A DNA stretch of 64,000 bases from Simmondsia chinensis (GCA_018398585.1 JAGTTD010000024.1:8026071-8090070); one strand, 5' to 3'. Counted from the first letter of the stretch, positions 34,061-44,989 are shown. Program-made: numbers and translations. Notes: a model not told the origin generated them from the letters alone.

Positions 34061-34572
34061 CCTATAATGTCTCCCAACTATCTGGCTTAGAACTCAACAA
34101 CAATAGAACCTGCAACTCATCATCAAATTTAAAATTTATACCAGACAATTGACTAACTAGACCCTCAAAAACATTCAAGTGCTCTAAAACACTATTGCCA
34201 TCTCTATATTGAAGCTTAGCAAGTTTCTTCACTACAAAGGTTTAATTCAAGGCTGTTTTCCGCTCAAACATTGTCTTAAGCCTCTCTCAAAGCTTGGTTG
34301 TGTCGATCTCATAACGTACAGACTAGTAAATAAACGGATCAATGAATTGTTAATCTTTACGGTCTTTCTATTCAACAATTTCTCTTTTTCCATCTTGCTC
34401 AATCTTATTGAAGACTGCCTCATGCAATTCTTTCACAAATAGGTGGTATTCTATATGGCCCTTCTAATAATCACAATTATTAGATTTTTAGTATGGGCAT
34501 CAAAGTATTATTTCTACTACTTCCTTGATTCTCTTCCATCTCAATCAACACAAGAAATCACCAAAGACTTAA
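34061..34572 (-). pseudogene. gag: copia gag remnant
   Basis: On the minus strand, broken frames read MFERKTALN-like, FVVKKLAKLQYRDGNSVLEH then LNVFEGLVSQLSGINFKFDD and ELQVLLLLSSKPDSWETL. These are the conserved central part of copia gag (UBN2 type: RKLxxLKYxDGxSVxEH, LPDSWETL). It lies downstream of a primer site and an LTR on the same strand. The rest of the element is missing beyond the A run at 34,060. Non-functional because of stops and truncation. Confidence 0.8.
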
Positions 34573-34576
34573 CCAA

Positions 34577-34589
34577 GCTTTGATACCAA
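34577..34589 (-). promoter_or_regulatory. primer-binding site of the minus-strand copia element
   Basis: Minus-strand TTGGTATCAAAGC, one mismatch from the initiator tRNA-Met site, next to the LTR end CCAACA. Confidence 0.85.
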
Positions 34590-34590
34590 T

Positions 34591-35274
34591 TGTTGGAAAA
34601 AATAGCCTATTTCCCTCTTTCTGTTAATCAAGTGGGCAACCATAAATCACCACCAAAATCATAAACAAGAATGGAAGAATGATCAAAGAAAATCAACCCA
34701 TAAGCAAATAAAAGAAGACACGACTTTTACATGAAAAACCTCTCCAATGTGAAGGGGAAAAACCACAAGACCGTCAATAAATGGTACCTTCTTTTACTAT
34801 CACCAAATCTCGAGTGCATAAAACCAACTTATTTTTTCTAGGCCAAGCTAGAGGCAAATACAAGTCATTCTTGGAACAACAAATCTCCACAAAACCTCAC
34901 CAAAAACGTAAAGAAATTATGGTTGAGAGAAATACCAACTTTCAAGAGGCAAAACGATGATCCGCTTATTGGATATAAAGGTCAATACAGCAAGAATAAC
35001 ATACTAAAATTTCATCAGGATCGGAGAAGGTTTGAGTGTCGATCGGGCTGGCAAAGCGTCTGCGCAAACCCCTCACTCTCTCGGCATGTTTCACTATTCA
35101 GCGCCCTTGACCCTCTAATTGTTCCTAATTTTTCTTGATATCTTCAGCCAACACCAGTAGCCACTTATTAAACCCTTACTTTGTTTCTCATTAATTTTAC
35201 TTATAAAGTGTATTGAACTAAATAAGCCAAATTAAAAATTGGCTTCTTCCTCCAAGTTGGAGGAATACCCAACA
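34591..35274 (-). repeat. 5' LTR of the minus-strand copia element
   Basis: Minus-strand start TGTTGGGTATTCCTCCAACT (35,274 leftwards) and end TTTTTTCCAACA at 34,591. 684 bp. The opposite LTR is absent. Confidence 0.8.
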
Positions 35275-35399
35275 AAAACTAAGAATGATAATTTAAGTTT
35301 GAAACAATGAGCACATGTCAATGCGATATACTAAATTCTATAAAAATGTAAGCATCTACCGTGCATAACACGGAATAGCACTAGTAGATCATAATTGTA

Positions 35400-35600
35400 A
35401 AGCGTGCTTGGCCGAGAGTAGTACCAGGATGGGTGACCTCCTGGGAAGTCCTCACCCTCAGGTTGGGGCATTGGGAAACAGCCTCTCTTCAGGTTAACAT
35501 CCTGAAGGGGGAAGGCTGTGTACATCCGCCCCCCCCCCCCCCCCCCCCCCGACCCTGTGTAGGCAGGAGCCCTTGAAGCACTGGATATGTTCCTTTTTTA
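35400..35600 (+). mobile_element. 5S-headed SINE, copy B (5'-truncated)
   Basis: The 5S part is AAGCGTGCTTGGCCGAGAGT then GGATGGGTGACCTCCTGGGA (about 35,408-35,450). The junction TCCTCACCCTCAGGTTGGGG and tail GGGAAACAGCCTCT, GAAGGGGGAAGGCTG and GGCAGGAGCCCTTGAAGCAC match copy A in the same order. The internal C tract has expanded to 22 nt (35,529-35,550). The first ~50 bases of the 5S head are missing and no clear target duplication was found. Confidence 0.85.
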
Positions 35601-36290
35601 TAGTATTTTAAAAATCTTTCTGAACGAGTTATAAAAAAGATCTAGTTTTACATTTTATTTTATTTTGTTATAACATAGTTTTTTCATTTTCTTATTTAAG
35701 CTGTAAAAAAACATAAAAACATCTTTTTTGTCAACTCAATACAAACTTTGCAATCAACTAGAGCTTTTTCACAGTTTTAAACTATTAAAAAGTCAAACCA
35801 ACCGGAGCCTAAATGCATTTCAAAAGAAAAAAGAAACGGGTTTGGAAAGTTTTCTTAAGAAAAGGAAATTTGCGTGACGTGAAGACAAACCATACGATGA
35901 TACAGTTTCATCAAAAAAAAGTTTCTAAAAGATGGAAATTTAAGAAAATAAAGGCCATCAAGTTTTTTCTTTTTTTTTCTTTTTTATAACAGTAAAAAGA
36001 AAGGCATAAACATGCCTTCTAGGAAAAGCTCTACATAACGCATCAGCAGAAACGATAGAGCCTATGTCTAAGCTAAGAAAATATAATGATCAAATCTCGC
36101 TGCCCAATCAGCTACCATATTTCCGTCGTAGTCTACATGGTTAGGATACTCAGCCACCATGTATAAGGCTAAAATGATTATCAATTTATCACCAGGAATT
36201 GGGCTATACCAAGGTACTTTTTACATGTAAACAAAAAACTCAAATTGACAACTTGAATTCTCAGTATAGCAGAAGCTCTATACCTCTTTA
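35601..36290. other. non-coding stretch, possibly 3' flank of a gene
   Basis: AT-rich then mixed composition; no element signature recognised. Its right part could be the 3' untranslated region of the minus-strand exon candidate at 36,296. Confidence 0.35.
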
Positions 36291-36295
36291 CAAAT

Positions 36296-36541
36296 CTACA
36301 CTCTCACCAGCAGCAAACGTCGAATCTGATGGGAGATCTGGAGTTCCCTCTATATCCAACAGCTGAGATTCGTGTTTTGCAGTAGCATGCAACACCCGGT
36401 TATGAACGTCTGACAATGAAGGTGACACCATAGGCCAACGCCTTTAGTTTCCAATTTTCCTGCAGCCCAAGAGACTGCCTGGGCACCGAGCATCATGGGA
36501 GCAAGCAATGACCTTTTGAAGGAACAATCAACTATGATCAA
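36296..36541 (-). other. possible last exon of an unidentified gene
   Basis: Minus-strand frames give RSLLAPMMLGAQAVSWAAGK (about 36,520-36,460) and, one frame over, PMVSPSLSDVHNRVLHATAK then DIEGTPDLPSDSTFAAGESV, DL and a TAA stop at about 36,296. The codons look gene-like and the acidic serine-rich end is a plausible C-terminus. However, the two halves are out of frame and I could not assign splice sites or a family. It could be a pseudogene fragment, two exons, or chance. Confidence 0.3.
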
Positions 36542-37040
36542 TAGCTATGTTTGACAAATAAACAACATGTATCATGAGAGAAGCTTTGCCGAACAGAGAA
36601 GCAAACATTTTAGGCAATATATCCAAGATATGGGTTCAATTTAGATACTGACTAGTTAATCTAAGAGAAAATGACAAGAGAAAAGAGAAAGATATAAAGT
36701 AACATGGGTTCAATTTAGTACCCTCAAATGGGGGAAAAACCATGGGTGAAAGGATAAAAGCTTAACTAGAACTGAATGGAGGATTACACGCATTTAAGCT
36801 CACCCACTCTCTCTCTAGGCGAAAGCCCTACAACGAAACATATATAGTGCGGACAAGATAGCAAATTCTGTAACATAATGGGTATACAAACCCAACCCCG
36901 AGAATAAGTTCGCTCAAGACTGTATTGCAACATTGACCTTCATTTCCAAATCTAGACTAAAAAATTTAAGACAGAACACAACAAAAAATATTGCCTCATA
37001 AGTTTGAGACATTGCTGTTAATGATCTACATATCAATGTA

Positions 37041-37130
37041 GGGGTGTAAATTAGTAAAGCTTGCTCATGGCTCGTGAGTCCTCTCAAGCTGGCTATATTA
37101 TATATATTTAATAAAATAGTTCAAATGAAG
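37041..37130 (+). repeat. end of a GAGCTTGAGC-type foldback repeat
   Basis: TAGGGGTGTAAATTAGTAAAGC, then GCTCATGGCTCGTGAGTCCT and TATATTATATATATTTAATA, paralleling 1-100. Related to the repeat at 1-948. The other end is not resolved. Confidence 0.35.
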
Positions 37131-37694
37131 TCTAAAAGGGTGTAAAATTTGCCATTCTTTGTTGGTAAACTCACCATCCTCTTGCTATTCCCCTCATCCC
37201 GCACACAAATCGCAATATTGTGACACTAATGAAGAAGTGTTGGGAGAGAGGTCTATTTTACACCATTACCGCTATTTGGTCTACTTTATTAAATACGTGT
37301 AAATTCTGAATTAAATTTTATTTTATAAAGTTTGTGGACTCAAATACACCAAACTTAATGGTATTAATATGTAATTTACCCTAGAACAACAATGAAACTC
37401 CATGTGTAGAAAGCCACATAACCAGAAAGTTGAGGTGCTGAAAAAGTATTGTAAACAACACAAAATACTAACAAGAATCGAGAAAGGATTATATGGCATT
37501 ACCGGACATCATTCTTGAAATCTTTTGGATCTTCATAGGAAGCCACTCACCTGTATATTTTCTGTTAACATGAGACACGCATCAAGGAGATGAAATTCGG
37601 TGTATTATATATACAACACCATTTAAAATCACAAATTATATTCTGCTTGAATTTTGAGTATTCACACTTCATCAACCAATCATTAACTTTGTTT

Positions 37695-37835
37695 TTCAAA
37701 GATGGTAAGGAATATAACAACACCCGAATAAGGGCCACAACCAATTGGGGAAGGAGGGAAACTAACCTCGAACTCAAAACCTCACGCTTGGGGGTAAGTA
37801 GTCTAACCACTACACTAAACCCAACAACATTACAA
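37695..37835 (-). mobile_element. tRNA-type SINE candidate
   Basis: Minus-strand GTTTAGTGTAGTGGTTAGAC resembles a pol III box A region and TTTTGAGTTCGAGGTT about 30 bp later resembles box B. A TTCCCTCCTTCCCC stretch and a TGTTGTTATATTCC end follow. The layout is that of a plant tRNA-derived SINE head, but no target duplication was identified. Confidence 0.4.
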
Positions 37836-38789
37836 ATCATTCAACAATCAGAAACAAAGGAAGAGATAGCAAGCAGCCCAGGCTCAAAATAATGGGCTCT
37901 TGACACTGAAGACGAGGAACGAAGAAGGATCAGCTGTAAATTCCGACAAAAAATGCCTCAGAGTACCGAACGAAGGGCAGTGTAACATATGCCTCTACTC
38001 TTGAAACAGATGAAGTCAACATGGGAGGACACATGGACTCAAATAAAGATAATTAAGTACTTACTTTAGCATGGCATCCATAATACATACGTATCATATT
38101 TTATTCATAGAACGTATTTATAAAAGCGTGTACATGTTAGAAAACTATTGATAGGGTGTAAATGTTAATGATTGGTTAGCTAGTTATTCAATTTTTTGCA
38201 AACATAAGCTCAAAAAATTACTTGAATTCTCTAACAAAACCTAACGCAATTGACACAACCTATTATGTAACTATCAGCGAGTCAACGATTAACTGTGATA
38301 TGACGAGAAAATCAGCACAGATTCCTACTATTGTATAACAATATGGTTGAGATCCAAAGCTCGATAGTGCAATGGCATGCTTTGCTATCAGCTTATGCTT
38401 GATACTAAAGGTTGATAACAGATTTTGAGATGACTGTTATGCAATTAGACATTACGAAACTACACACTTGTAATAGGATCCAGAATTTATATATATTATT
38501 TCTTATTTACTAAACGTATTCATAAATATATTTATGTTCAAAAATATCAAGTATAAAAATTAATGATTCTCTTAAATATTCAATCAATTTTTGCATACAT
38601 GAGGCATAGAAGTTGTTAGAATAGGGTATGAAATGGCTGTAAGGCATGTAGCAAAGCACTCACTTTAAGCTTTATTTGCACCTTACAAAATAGTCTCGAT
38701 AGGTCTATATGTCATCACATACCAGTAGAAAGGCACAAATTCTAAACGTAAATCTCTTGAGAATGGTAGGATCATATGTATAACCACTT
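37836..38789. other. non-coding stretch without recognised features
   Basis: AT-rich; no coding frame, LTR or repeat relation seen within the window. Confidence 0.45.
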
Positions 38790-39116
38790 AATGTCTGTTC
38801 AAACAAACACTTTGATAGTTATTATGGCTGGTGTTTGTGATGTGTTTTGTATGGTAGGATGAGCTAAACTCAAGCTTTGTGGAGAGATCACCAAGATTCC
38901 CTTCTCTCTTATTTTTGCTTGTTGTCCTTCTTCTTTGCTCTTCTTGTTATTTGATAGATGGGTATCTGCGTAGCTTAGGTGCTGGTTAGAACGAAGGGGT
39001 GACAAGTGTTCTTAAGTTTTGCTTAAAAGATAAGCATCGGGTGGATGGTTTATCCCACGTTTGCAAGAGTGTTCAAGCTTATCACATATTTTACACAGTT
39101 TATTGGAAGTAAATTA

Positions 39117-39240
39117 GTCGTTATATAGGATAGGGCATCATATGGCACTAGGCGTTATATAGGAGTAGGCGTTACATGGGACTAGGCATTATTTAGGACT
39201 GTGCGTTATATTGGACTAGGCGTTATATAAGGCTGAGCAA
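39117..39240 (+). repeat. ~19-bp minisatellite, copy 1
   Basis: About six to seven degenerate units of GGCGTTATATAGGACTA. The counterpart at 63,092-63,265 reads CCTATATAATGCCCAGT and has more units. Confidence 0.85.
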
Positions 39241-39424
39241 TTGTGTGATTTCATAACGAATCCTTTGGCAAAACGCCTCTAAGGAATATGAGCATAAACA
39301 TATCAGCCCCCCACTTTTTGAACAAATTTTATTTGTCTGGAAAGTGTGCTTTACATTTTAGTTTTCCCCATTTTCTCTTTTTCCTTATTGTGGCTTCCTA
39401 TGGATGTGTGTGTATATGTATATA

Positions 39425-39607
39425 GGACATGACTCACATGAGAGCGTGAGAGATAAAACGATAAAATAATGACCATTGAATCTAAATCAATGAAATCTGA
39501 GCTATTGACTTTAATGAAATGTGTAAAAGTAACATTGAAATCTTGACCCTTGATTTAGATCTAATGGTCAGTATTTTCTCCTCTCATCTCTCTTGCTGAG
39601 TCATGCC
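39425..39607. mobile_element. foldback MITE with long inverted ends
   Basis: The left arm GGACATGACTCACATGAGAG, AATGACCATTGAATCTAAAT mirrors the right arm, whose complement reads GGCATGACTCAGCAAGAGAG and ACTGACCATTAGATCTAAAT. Inverted ends of ~60 bp cover much of the 183-bp element. It sits in TA-rich sequence, so a TA or longer AT target duplication cannot be resolved. The inverted copy at 62.8 kb lacks it. Confidence 0.75.
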
Positions 39608-39694
39608 TATATATATACATATGTTTATGTATATAGGTATATATATATATACATATGTATAAGTATATAGGTATATATATATATATATATGTAA

Positions 39695-40354
39695 AGGTGG
39701 CAATCGGGTCATGTGGGTCAGGTACGGGTGAACCCATTCGGGCTTGGGTCGTTTTGGGTTTATAATAAACTCGGGTCGGCTCTGGCTCAGGTCGACCCGT
39801 TCAAGCTCGGGTCACTTTCGGGTTTTACCTGTACTCGAGTTGGGTTGGGTCTGGGTCAAGTTATTTCGGGTTCGGGTCACTTTAATTTTGAGTGGTCTTA
39901 GGTTCGGGTTAATCTTGGGTCATGTTATACTGGTTTCAGGTCTTTATAATCCTATTATTTAGTGCCTTAGTAGTATAAACCAATTACAAAAATTTCAATT
40001 ATACCAAATAATTTATATTTTATTATATTATTAACATAGGTGCTTAATAATATGTTATGCAGTTCAATTATACTTATGACAACTAATAATTCTTATAGAA
40101 TTAAAAGACCTTGGGCAAATTTAGCTTTCAGGTCGGGTTGGGTTCGGGTTCAGGTCAGTTTGGGTTTAGGTCAATGGTGGGTCGGGTCAGGTCAAATTGG
40201 TATCGGGTTATTTTAAGGTCAGGCAAAGAACGGGTTGGATAAGTTGCAGGTCGGGTCATTTCAGTTTTGGGTTCAATTATTATTTTCAGTTCGGATTGGG
40301 TCGGTTTACGGGTTTTTCAGGTCAATTCTTCGGGTCAGGTTGAATTTGCCACCT
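39695..40354. mobile_element. hAT-like non-autonomous element rich in GGGTC words
   Basis: Starts AGGTGGCAATCGGGTCA and ends GGTCAGGTTGAATTTGCCACCT, inverted ends sharing AGGTGGCAA. The interior repeats GGGTCRGGT/TCGGGTT many times around an AT-rich centre. Elements with GGTGGCAA(T)CGGGT ends are widespread in plant genomes and usually ascribed to hAT. It lies in a TA microsatellite and is absent from the inverted copy. Confidence 0.7.
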
Positions 40355-40375
40355 CTATATATATGTATATATATG

Positions 40376-40385
<10 letters not shown>

Positions 40386-40439
<54 letters not shown>
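40386..40439. repeat. (TA)n microsatellite
   Basis: About 26 TA units followed by CACACA. Confidence 0.95.
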
Positions 40440-40448
<9 letters not shown>

Positions 40449-40511
40449 CCCATTTGCATAAACTATGTGAACTTTCTCTCTAACTCTTTCCTACTTCGTT
40501 GTCTCAATTAG

Positions 40512-40960
40512 TTATGGAGATGCTTCCTGAAGATATTCTCTTCATGATACTTTTATGGCTTTTAGCTAAGATCATATGCCAATTCCTATTGTTTCCTGAT
40601 TCTGCTACTGGCTCTTTTCCCAAGAAGACTTCGTAAAGGAATGATCTCTGAACTGCTTTAGACGACCTACAAACGGTGTCATTATAAAAAATGGTTACTA
40701 GCCTTCTCATGGCAAGTATGTGGAGTCGCAATCTTTGGCTACACCTTATTTCTCAACTTGTGTTCCTCCTGGGTCTTTGGGATTCTTGTCAGGAGATAAG
40801 AAAACTGTAATCGGCTGATCTTAATTCAGAATGTTTCTTTTTATGGATTCCTCCGGTGAGAACCAATTTTTGGCATCTCGTGGTCTCCATAACCAGGAGA
40901 TAATACTTGTTAAAGTAGGGCTTAACAAGAAGCCAATATTGGGTACGTGCGGATTAATGT
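40512..40960 (+). pseudogene. F-box protein pseudogene, copy 1
   Basis: It starts MEMLPEDILFMILLWLLAKI then ICQF, the LPxDILxxILxxLPAK pattern of a plant F-box domain, which links substrate proteins to SCF ubiquitin ligases through SKP1. After a frameshift YWLFSQEDFVKE continues the domain end, followed by SQSLATPYFSTCVPPGSLGF then LSGDKKTV, matching the start of an F-box-associated region seen better in copy 2. Stops and frameshifts make it non-functional. About 250 residues of a normal ~350-400 aa protein are missing downstream. Confidence 0.7.
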
Positions 40961-41190
40961 TCAACCTCCGATGAAATTTATTTTGTTATTATTATTTTTT
41001 TCCTTTTATTCTCCTATATGTTTTTGTTTGACTATTCATATTGACTAACCCTTGTTCATTTGATGCTTTGTGTGCAACTAAGGAGATTAGTAATATAGGT
41101 ATCACTCAGATTTGAGCCTCAAATTCAGCTCTAAGCGGTTCTTAACATGACCATATGGGTACCGATTCAAAGCCTTACGCGCTAGTGGCT

Positions 41191-41367
41191 TAAACATCTC
41201 CAGCCACCTCTTCTCCATCATCTTCGCACCAGAGTTTGGAGAGTGAGTGTCCCTCTTGTCGTCAATTCAAACGTAGTGGTACGTCTTGGTTGCCTTTTAG
41301 GTCTTGTCCTTCCCGTGGGGATTCCTCTTCTTTTTTAGGTACTTTAGAAGAGAGCCGCGTTCGAACT
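41191..41367 (+). pseudogene. 5' part of an interrupted coiled-coil reading frame
   Basis: After a TAA near 41,187 the frame is open to the insertion point: SPATSSPSSSHQSLESECPS, then FKRSGTSWLPFRSCPSRGDS and EESRVRT. Codon phase at the insertion (CGA ACT) continues exactly into CGT CTA GAA at 46,762 once the chromovirus and one GAACT copy are removed. The low-complexity Ser/Pro content resembles N-terminal regions of plant transposon-associated proteins; I see no known domain. No start codon was assigned. Confidence 0.5.
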
Positions 41368-41749
41368 TGATACGAACATAAGCTAATACATCTCTTGGCG
41401 CCAGCTTCTTCACGCCATAGCCCGCTCTGCTTACCGCCAGCTTGCTTCCCGCGTTTCCTCAACCGTGAGCTGGCCACATCAGCTCAAGATATTTTCTAGA
41501 TATTTTCCTTTACTTGCTATAAATAGGAGAGTTAATTATGCTAGGGTTTCCATGCTTGATGAGTGTACCCTTTTCTCTCTCTCCCTAACTCCCTTCTATG
41601 TCTTTTCTCCCTCCTTCTCTTGTAAATCTCCATTGAAGGAGCTTACACATTTACAATAGCAATACAAACACAACACGACAACGCTGATTTCTGTCCCGTA
41701 GGCCTGATTATTGTGTCAATTTGAGCATTGATTGAGTACTTTGGTATCA
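41368..41749 (+). repeat. left LTR of the plus-strand chromovirus
   Basis: TGATACGAACATAAGC to TTTGGTATCA. TATA box TATAAATA at 41,518-41,525. Only scattered differences from 46,375-46,756. Confidence 0.92.
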
Positions 41750-41750
41750 A

Positions 41751-41763
41751 TTGGTATTAGAGC
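41751..41763 (+). promoter_or_regulatory. primer-binding site, initiator tRNA-Met
   Basis: TTGGTATTAGAGC one base after the LTR end; one mismatch from the standard site. Confidence 0.85.
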
Positions 41764-41904
41764 ACTCCTTCCTTGGCCAATTTCACCACCGCCGGAGCAA
41801 AATCATCACCATTGTCACTACCGTTCAGTCCTCCCAACCTCCCGATCGCGGCTGCCATAGCTAAAGGAACCTGATCTCAGGTCGCGATAAGAGAGCTGGA
41901 AGAG

Positions 41905-42870
41905 GCTCATGAGCAGTGTTTTACTAAGCTGGAATATACCGTGGCGAGAATCAACGAGACTTTGGATGCGCTTTCAATCCAGTACATTGGGTTGGCTCAG
42001 ATGGTCAATCACCCACCACCACCCCCAGCGCCGACCCCTGAACCAGCTCATCCACCACCTCAGCAACCCCCTCCACATCCGACACCTCCTGATTTCCCAG
42101 CACCACCGTTCGCTCGAGGTAACTACCAAGCGCCCACTCGATTTACTAAAATTGATTTTCCGAGGTTTAATGGTAAGGGTTTAGATGAGTGGTTGCAACA
42201 CTGTGAGAGGTATTTGATGTTAGATGGAACCCCGGAGGAATTGAAGGTCATGCTCGCTAGTGTCTCATTGGAGGATGAGGCCCAGGAGTGGCATAACTCC
42301 TTTAAGAAGTCTTGGGCTCCTGGCATCTACATCCCATGGTATGCTTATGTCCCACGGATTCGAGCTCGCTTTGTAGAATCCGCCAATGACCCCTTAACTG
42401 AGTTGATGAGACTTCAGCAAGAGGGTACTGTCGATGCCTTCTTAAGTAAGTTTGAGGCATTAGTCAACCGTTATGGGTTGAATGAGGATTAAATGATTCA
42501 CATCTTGTTAGGCAGATTGCGAGAGGATATTGTGGGTCAAGTTCTTATGTTTAAACCGCGATCCATACATGATGCCGTCACGCTTGCTAAGCAACAAGAT
42601 CGTAACTGTGCTTATATGGATCGCATTACTAGGAAAAGCCCACTGAAATCAACTCCGTTACTTCCCTTACCGGGTCCGTCTCGTATGTTACCCGCCCTCC
42701 CACCCCCAAGACCACACGCTCGCTTGTTACCTACCCCGGGCGCCACGCCTAGGCCCCCACCTCGGTCAACTCAGTTTAACACCTGCCGAATTGAATGACC
42801 TCCAAGCCCGTAATCTGCATTTCTATTGCCGGGACCGTTTTGCCCCGGGCCATCAGTGCGCCATGCGCAA
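41905..42870 (+). pseudogene. gag: chromovirus gag
   Basis: The frame 41,941-42,492 has a proline-rich linker, then the capsid region TRFTKIDFPRFNGKGLDEWL, CERYLMLDGTPEELKVMLAS and TELMRLQQEGTVDAFLSKFE. A TAA at 42,490 separates it from MIHILLGRLREDIVGQVLMF (42,493). A frameshift near 42,790 leads to the nucleocapsid zinc knuckle LHFYCRDRFAPGHQCAM. Apart from one stop and one frameshift, gag is complete. It would form the particle shell and bind RNA. Confidence 0.85.
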
Positions 42871-43640
42871 TCGAGCTCGTGTGTTTTGGCTTGAGGTGGA
42901 TGAAGAAAATCAGCCCTTCACCAACATCGATCCGCTAGACCCAGAACCAGACCCAGATCCGGTTTCTGATCTACATATTTCGATCCATGTTCTCGAAGGG
43001 GTCCTGCATTGTCAGACGATGCGAGTACAGGGTCATTATCATCGTCGTCCGTTGAGCATTCTGATAGATAGTGGCAGTACCCACAACTTCTTAGATCCCG
43101 GGTTCACCAAGCTATTGGGATGCCACATTGATACCACCAATCGCCCATCTGTTACCGTCGCTGATGGCCAGCCCCTCGTTTGTAGGGGTATTTACAACAA
43201 TTTCTGTTGGCGTCTCCAAGATCCTGCCTTCCAATCTGACATGTTACTCATTCCGCTTCCTAGCTGCGATATGGTTCTCGGTATTCAGTGGCTTCGCACT
43301 TTGGGCGACGTCCTCTAGAATTTCTCCGAACTCCGCATGTCTTTCAGCTTACATGGTCAGCGATACACTCTCCGGTGGATCCGCCCAACTCCGCTAAAGG
43401 CTATAACAGAGCACATGCTATCTTTGCTTCTCTCATCCTCCACTTCATTCTATGCTATTTCCATGGTTCCGCCAATTGCACCCATTGTATGTTTATCGGT
43501 TCACACCGATCCGCCTACTGCTGAAGCGCCTCCTGAGCTTCATGCCATGCTTATTGAGTTCGTTGACGTCTTTGACACCTCAAACGGACTTCCGCCGTAA
43601 CACCACTCTTTTGATCATCGCATTCCGCTTAAAGAAGGCA
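42871..43640 (+). pseudogene. pol: chromovirus aspartic protease
   Basis: The frame 42,791-43,318 contains the catalytic SILIDSGSTHNFLD at about 43,055-43,095, with the D-S-G triad intact, then VTVADGQPLVCRG and LLIPLPSCDMVLGIQWLRTL, a complete retroviral-type protease. It ends at a TAG (43,316), where active relatives continue LG.VLWDF. A short linker to RT follows in shifted frames. Confidence 0.85.
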
Positions 43641-44160
43641 GTAATCCGGTTAACATCCACCCGTATCGGTACCCCCCTTTTTCAGAAGGATATCATTGAT
43701 TCTTTGATCAAGGAAATGTTGCTTGCCGGGGCCATTCTAAACAGCAAATCTCCTTACGCATCTCCCGTCGTCCTTGTCAAAAAGAAAGACAGGTCGTGGC
43801 GCCTATGCGTTGACTACAGGGCACTCAACAAAATGACTGTCAAAGACAAATTCCCGATTCCCATCATTGAGAAACTCCTGGATGAGCTTGGCAGTGCTGC
43901 ATTCTTCTCCAAGATCGATCTCAAATCGGATTACTGGCAAATCCGGATGTCTACTGAGGATATTCCCAAGACCGCTTTCCGAACCCACTCCGGTCATTAT
44001 GAATTCATTATGATGCCCATCGGGTTATCAAATGCTCCGTCCACTTTTCAGAGTCTCATGAACGATCTGTTTCGACCTTTTCTACGCTAATTTGTCCTTG
44101 TCTTTTTTGACAAAGTACTGATTTCCAGCCGCACTAGGGCCACTCTCTTAGATCACATCC
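43641..44160 (+). pseudogene. pol: chromovirus reverse transcriptase
   Basis: Good frame within 43,452-44,090: [80 protein letters not shown]. The catalytic loop near 44,107 reads VFFDKVLISS where family members have FFDDILxYS, so the second catalytic aspartate is lost. A TAA at 44,088 precedes it. This RT cannot be active. Confidence 0.9.
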
Positions 44161-44885
44161 GTGTGGTTCTTAGCGTCCTCCGTCACAATCGACTCACTGC
44201 CAATCGCGCCAACTGTACCTTTGGCACCTCCCGCATTGAGTATTTGGGGCACTTTGTTTCTATGGAAGGCGTCTCCACGGATCCCAAAAAACTGGACACC
44301 GTTGCCAATTGGCCACGTCCCCAATCTTTGAAACAATTTCGTGGATTTTTGGGTCTTTCGGGGCACTACCGCTGTTCTATTACTCGTTATGGCGCCATGG
44401 CTAGGCCCTCGACTGACTTACTGAAGAAAGATAACTTCTTCTGGAATTCAGACGTTGAACTCACCTTTGGCCGTTTGAAGAATGCCCTCACTTCAGCTCC
44501 GGTTCTCGCTCTTCCTGACTTTTCTCAGCCCTTTATCATCGAAACAGACGCCTCGGGCATTGGAATTGGCACTGTCCTTAAGCAAGGCGGCAGGCCAATT
44601 GCTTATATTAGCCGAACTCTCACTCCAAGTCATCAGGGCCTTTCGGTTTATGAACGCGAATTACTTCTTGTGGTTTTCGCCGTTGAGAAATGGGAGCAGT
44701 ATGTAACGAGACAGCACTTTATCATTAGCATTGATCAACAGAGCCTCAAATTCTTGCTTGAACAACGCTTGTCCACTTCTTTGTAGCATTTATGGCTTTC
44801 CCGCCTGATTGGTTTGGATTATGATATCATCTATAAGAAAGGTTCTGAAAACCGAGCCGCCGATGCTCTCTCTCGCCTATCCGGA
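44161..44885 (+). pseudogene. pol: chromovirus RNase H
   Basis: The frame 44,163-44,786 starts with the RT thumb (CTFGTSRIEYLGHFVSMEGV, LKQFRGFLGLSGHYR), then RNase H: PFIIETDASGIGIGTVLKQG, PIAYISRTLTPSHQGLSVYE, RELLLVVFAVEKWEQYV and FIISIDQQSLKFLLEQR. In the last motif D-H has become D-Q. A TAG at 44,784 precedes the terminal LIGLDYDIIYKKGSENRAAD. Confidence 0.85.
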
Positions 44886-44989
44886 TCCGAGGTCCTTTTG
44901 CATGGCTCTCTCCTCCATCTCGTCTTACTTCTTCAACTGCTTGAAGGCGTCTTGGTCCTCAGACCATGTATTGGCGAGTATCATCTTCT

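Larger units (their letters stand above)
38790..40980 (+). repeat. inverted duplication, copy 1 (F-box pseudogene and upstream region)
   Basis: The segment matches the reverse complement of about 62,200-63,560. Landmarks in order are GAGCTAAACTCAAGCTTTGT, AAGATAAGCATCGGGTGGAT, a GGCGTTATATAGGACTA minisatellite, GGCAAAACGCCTCTAAGGAA, a TTTATTTGTCTGGAAAGTG block, then the F-box region. Copy 1 is longer because it has gained a MITE, a hAT-like element and TA arrays. Confidence 0.85.

Noticed and set aside
39117..39240. Centromeric satellite
   Set aside because: Only a few ~19-bp units in a single-locus upstream region that is duplicated with a gene fragment.
42001..42110. Proline-rich secreted protein
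   Set aside because: It is the linker of chromovirus gag, in frame with capsid motifs.
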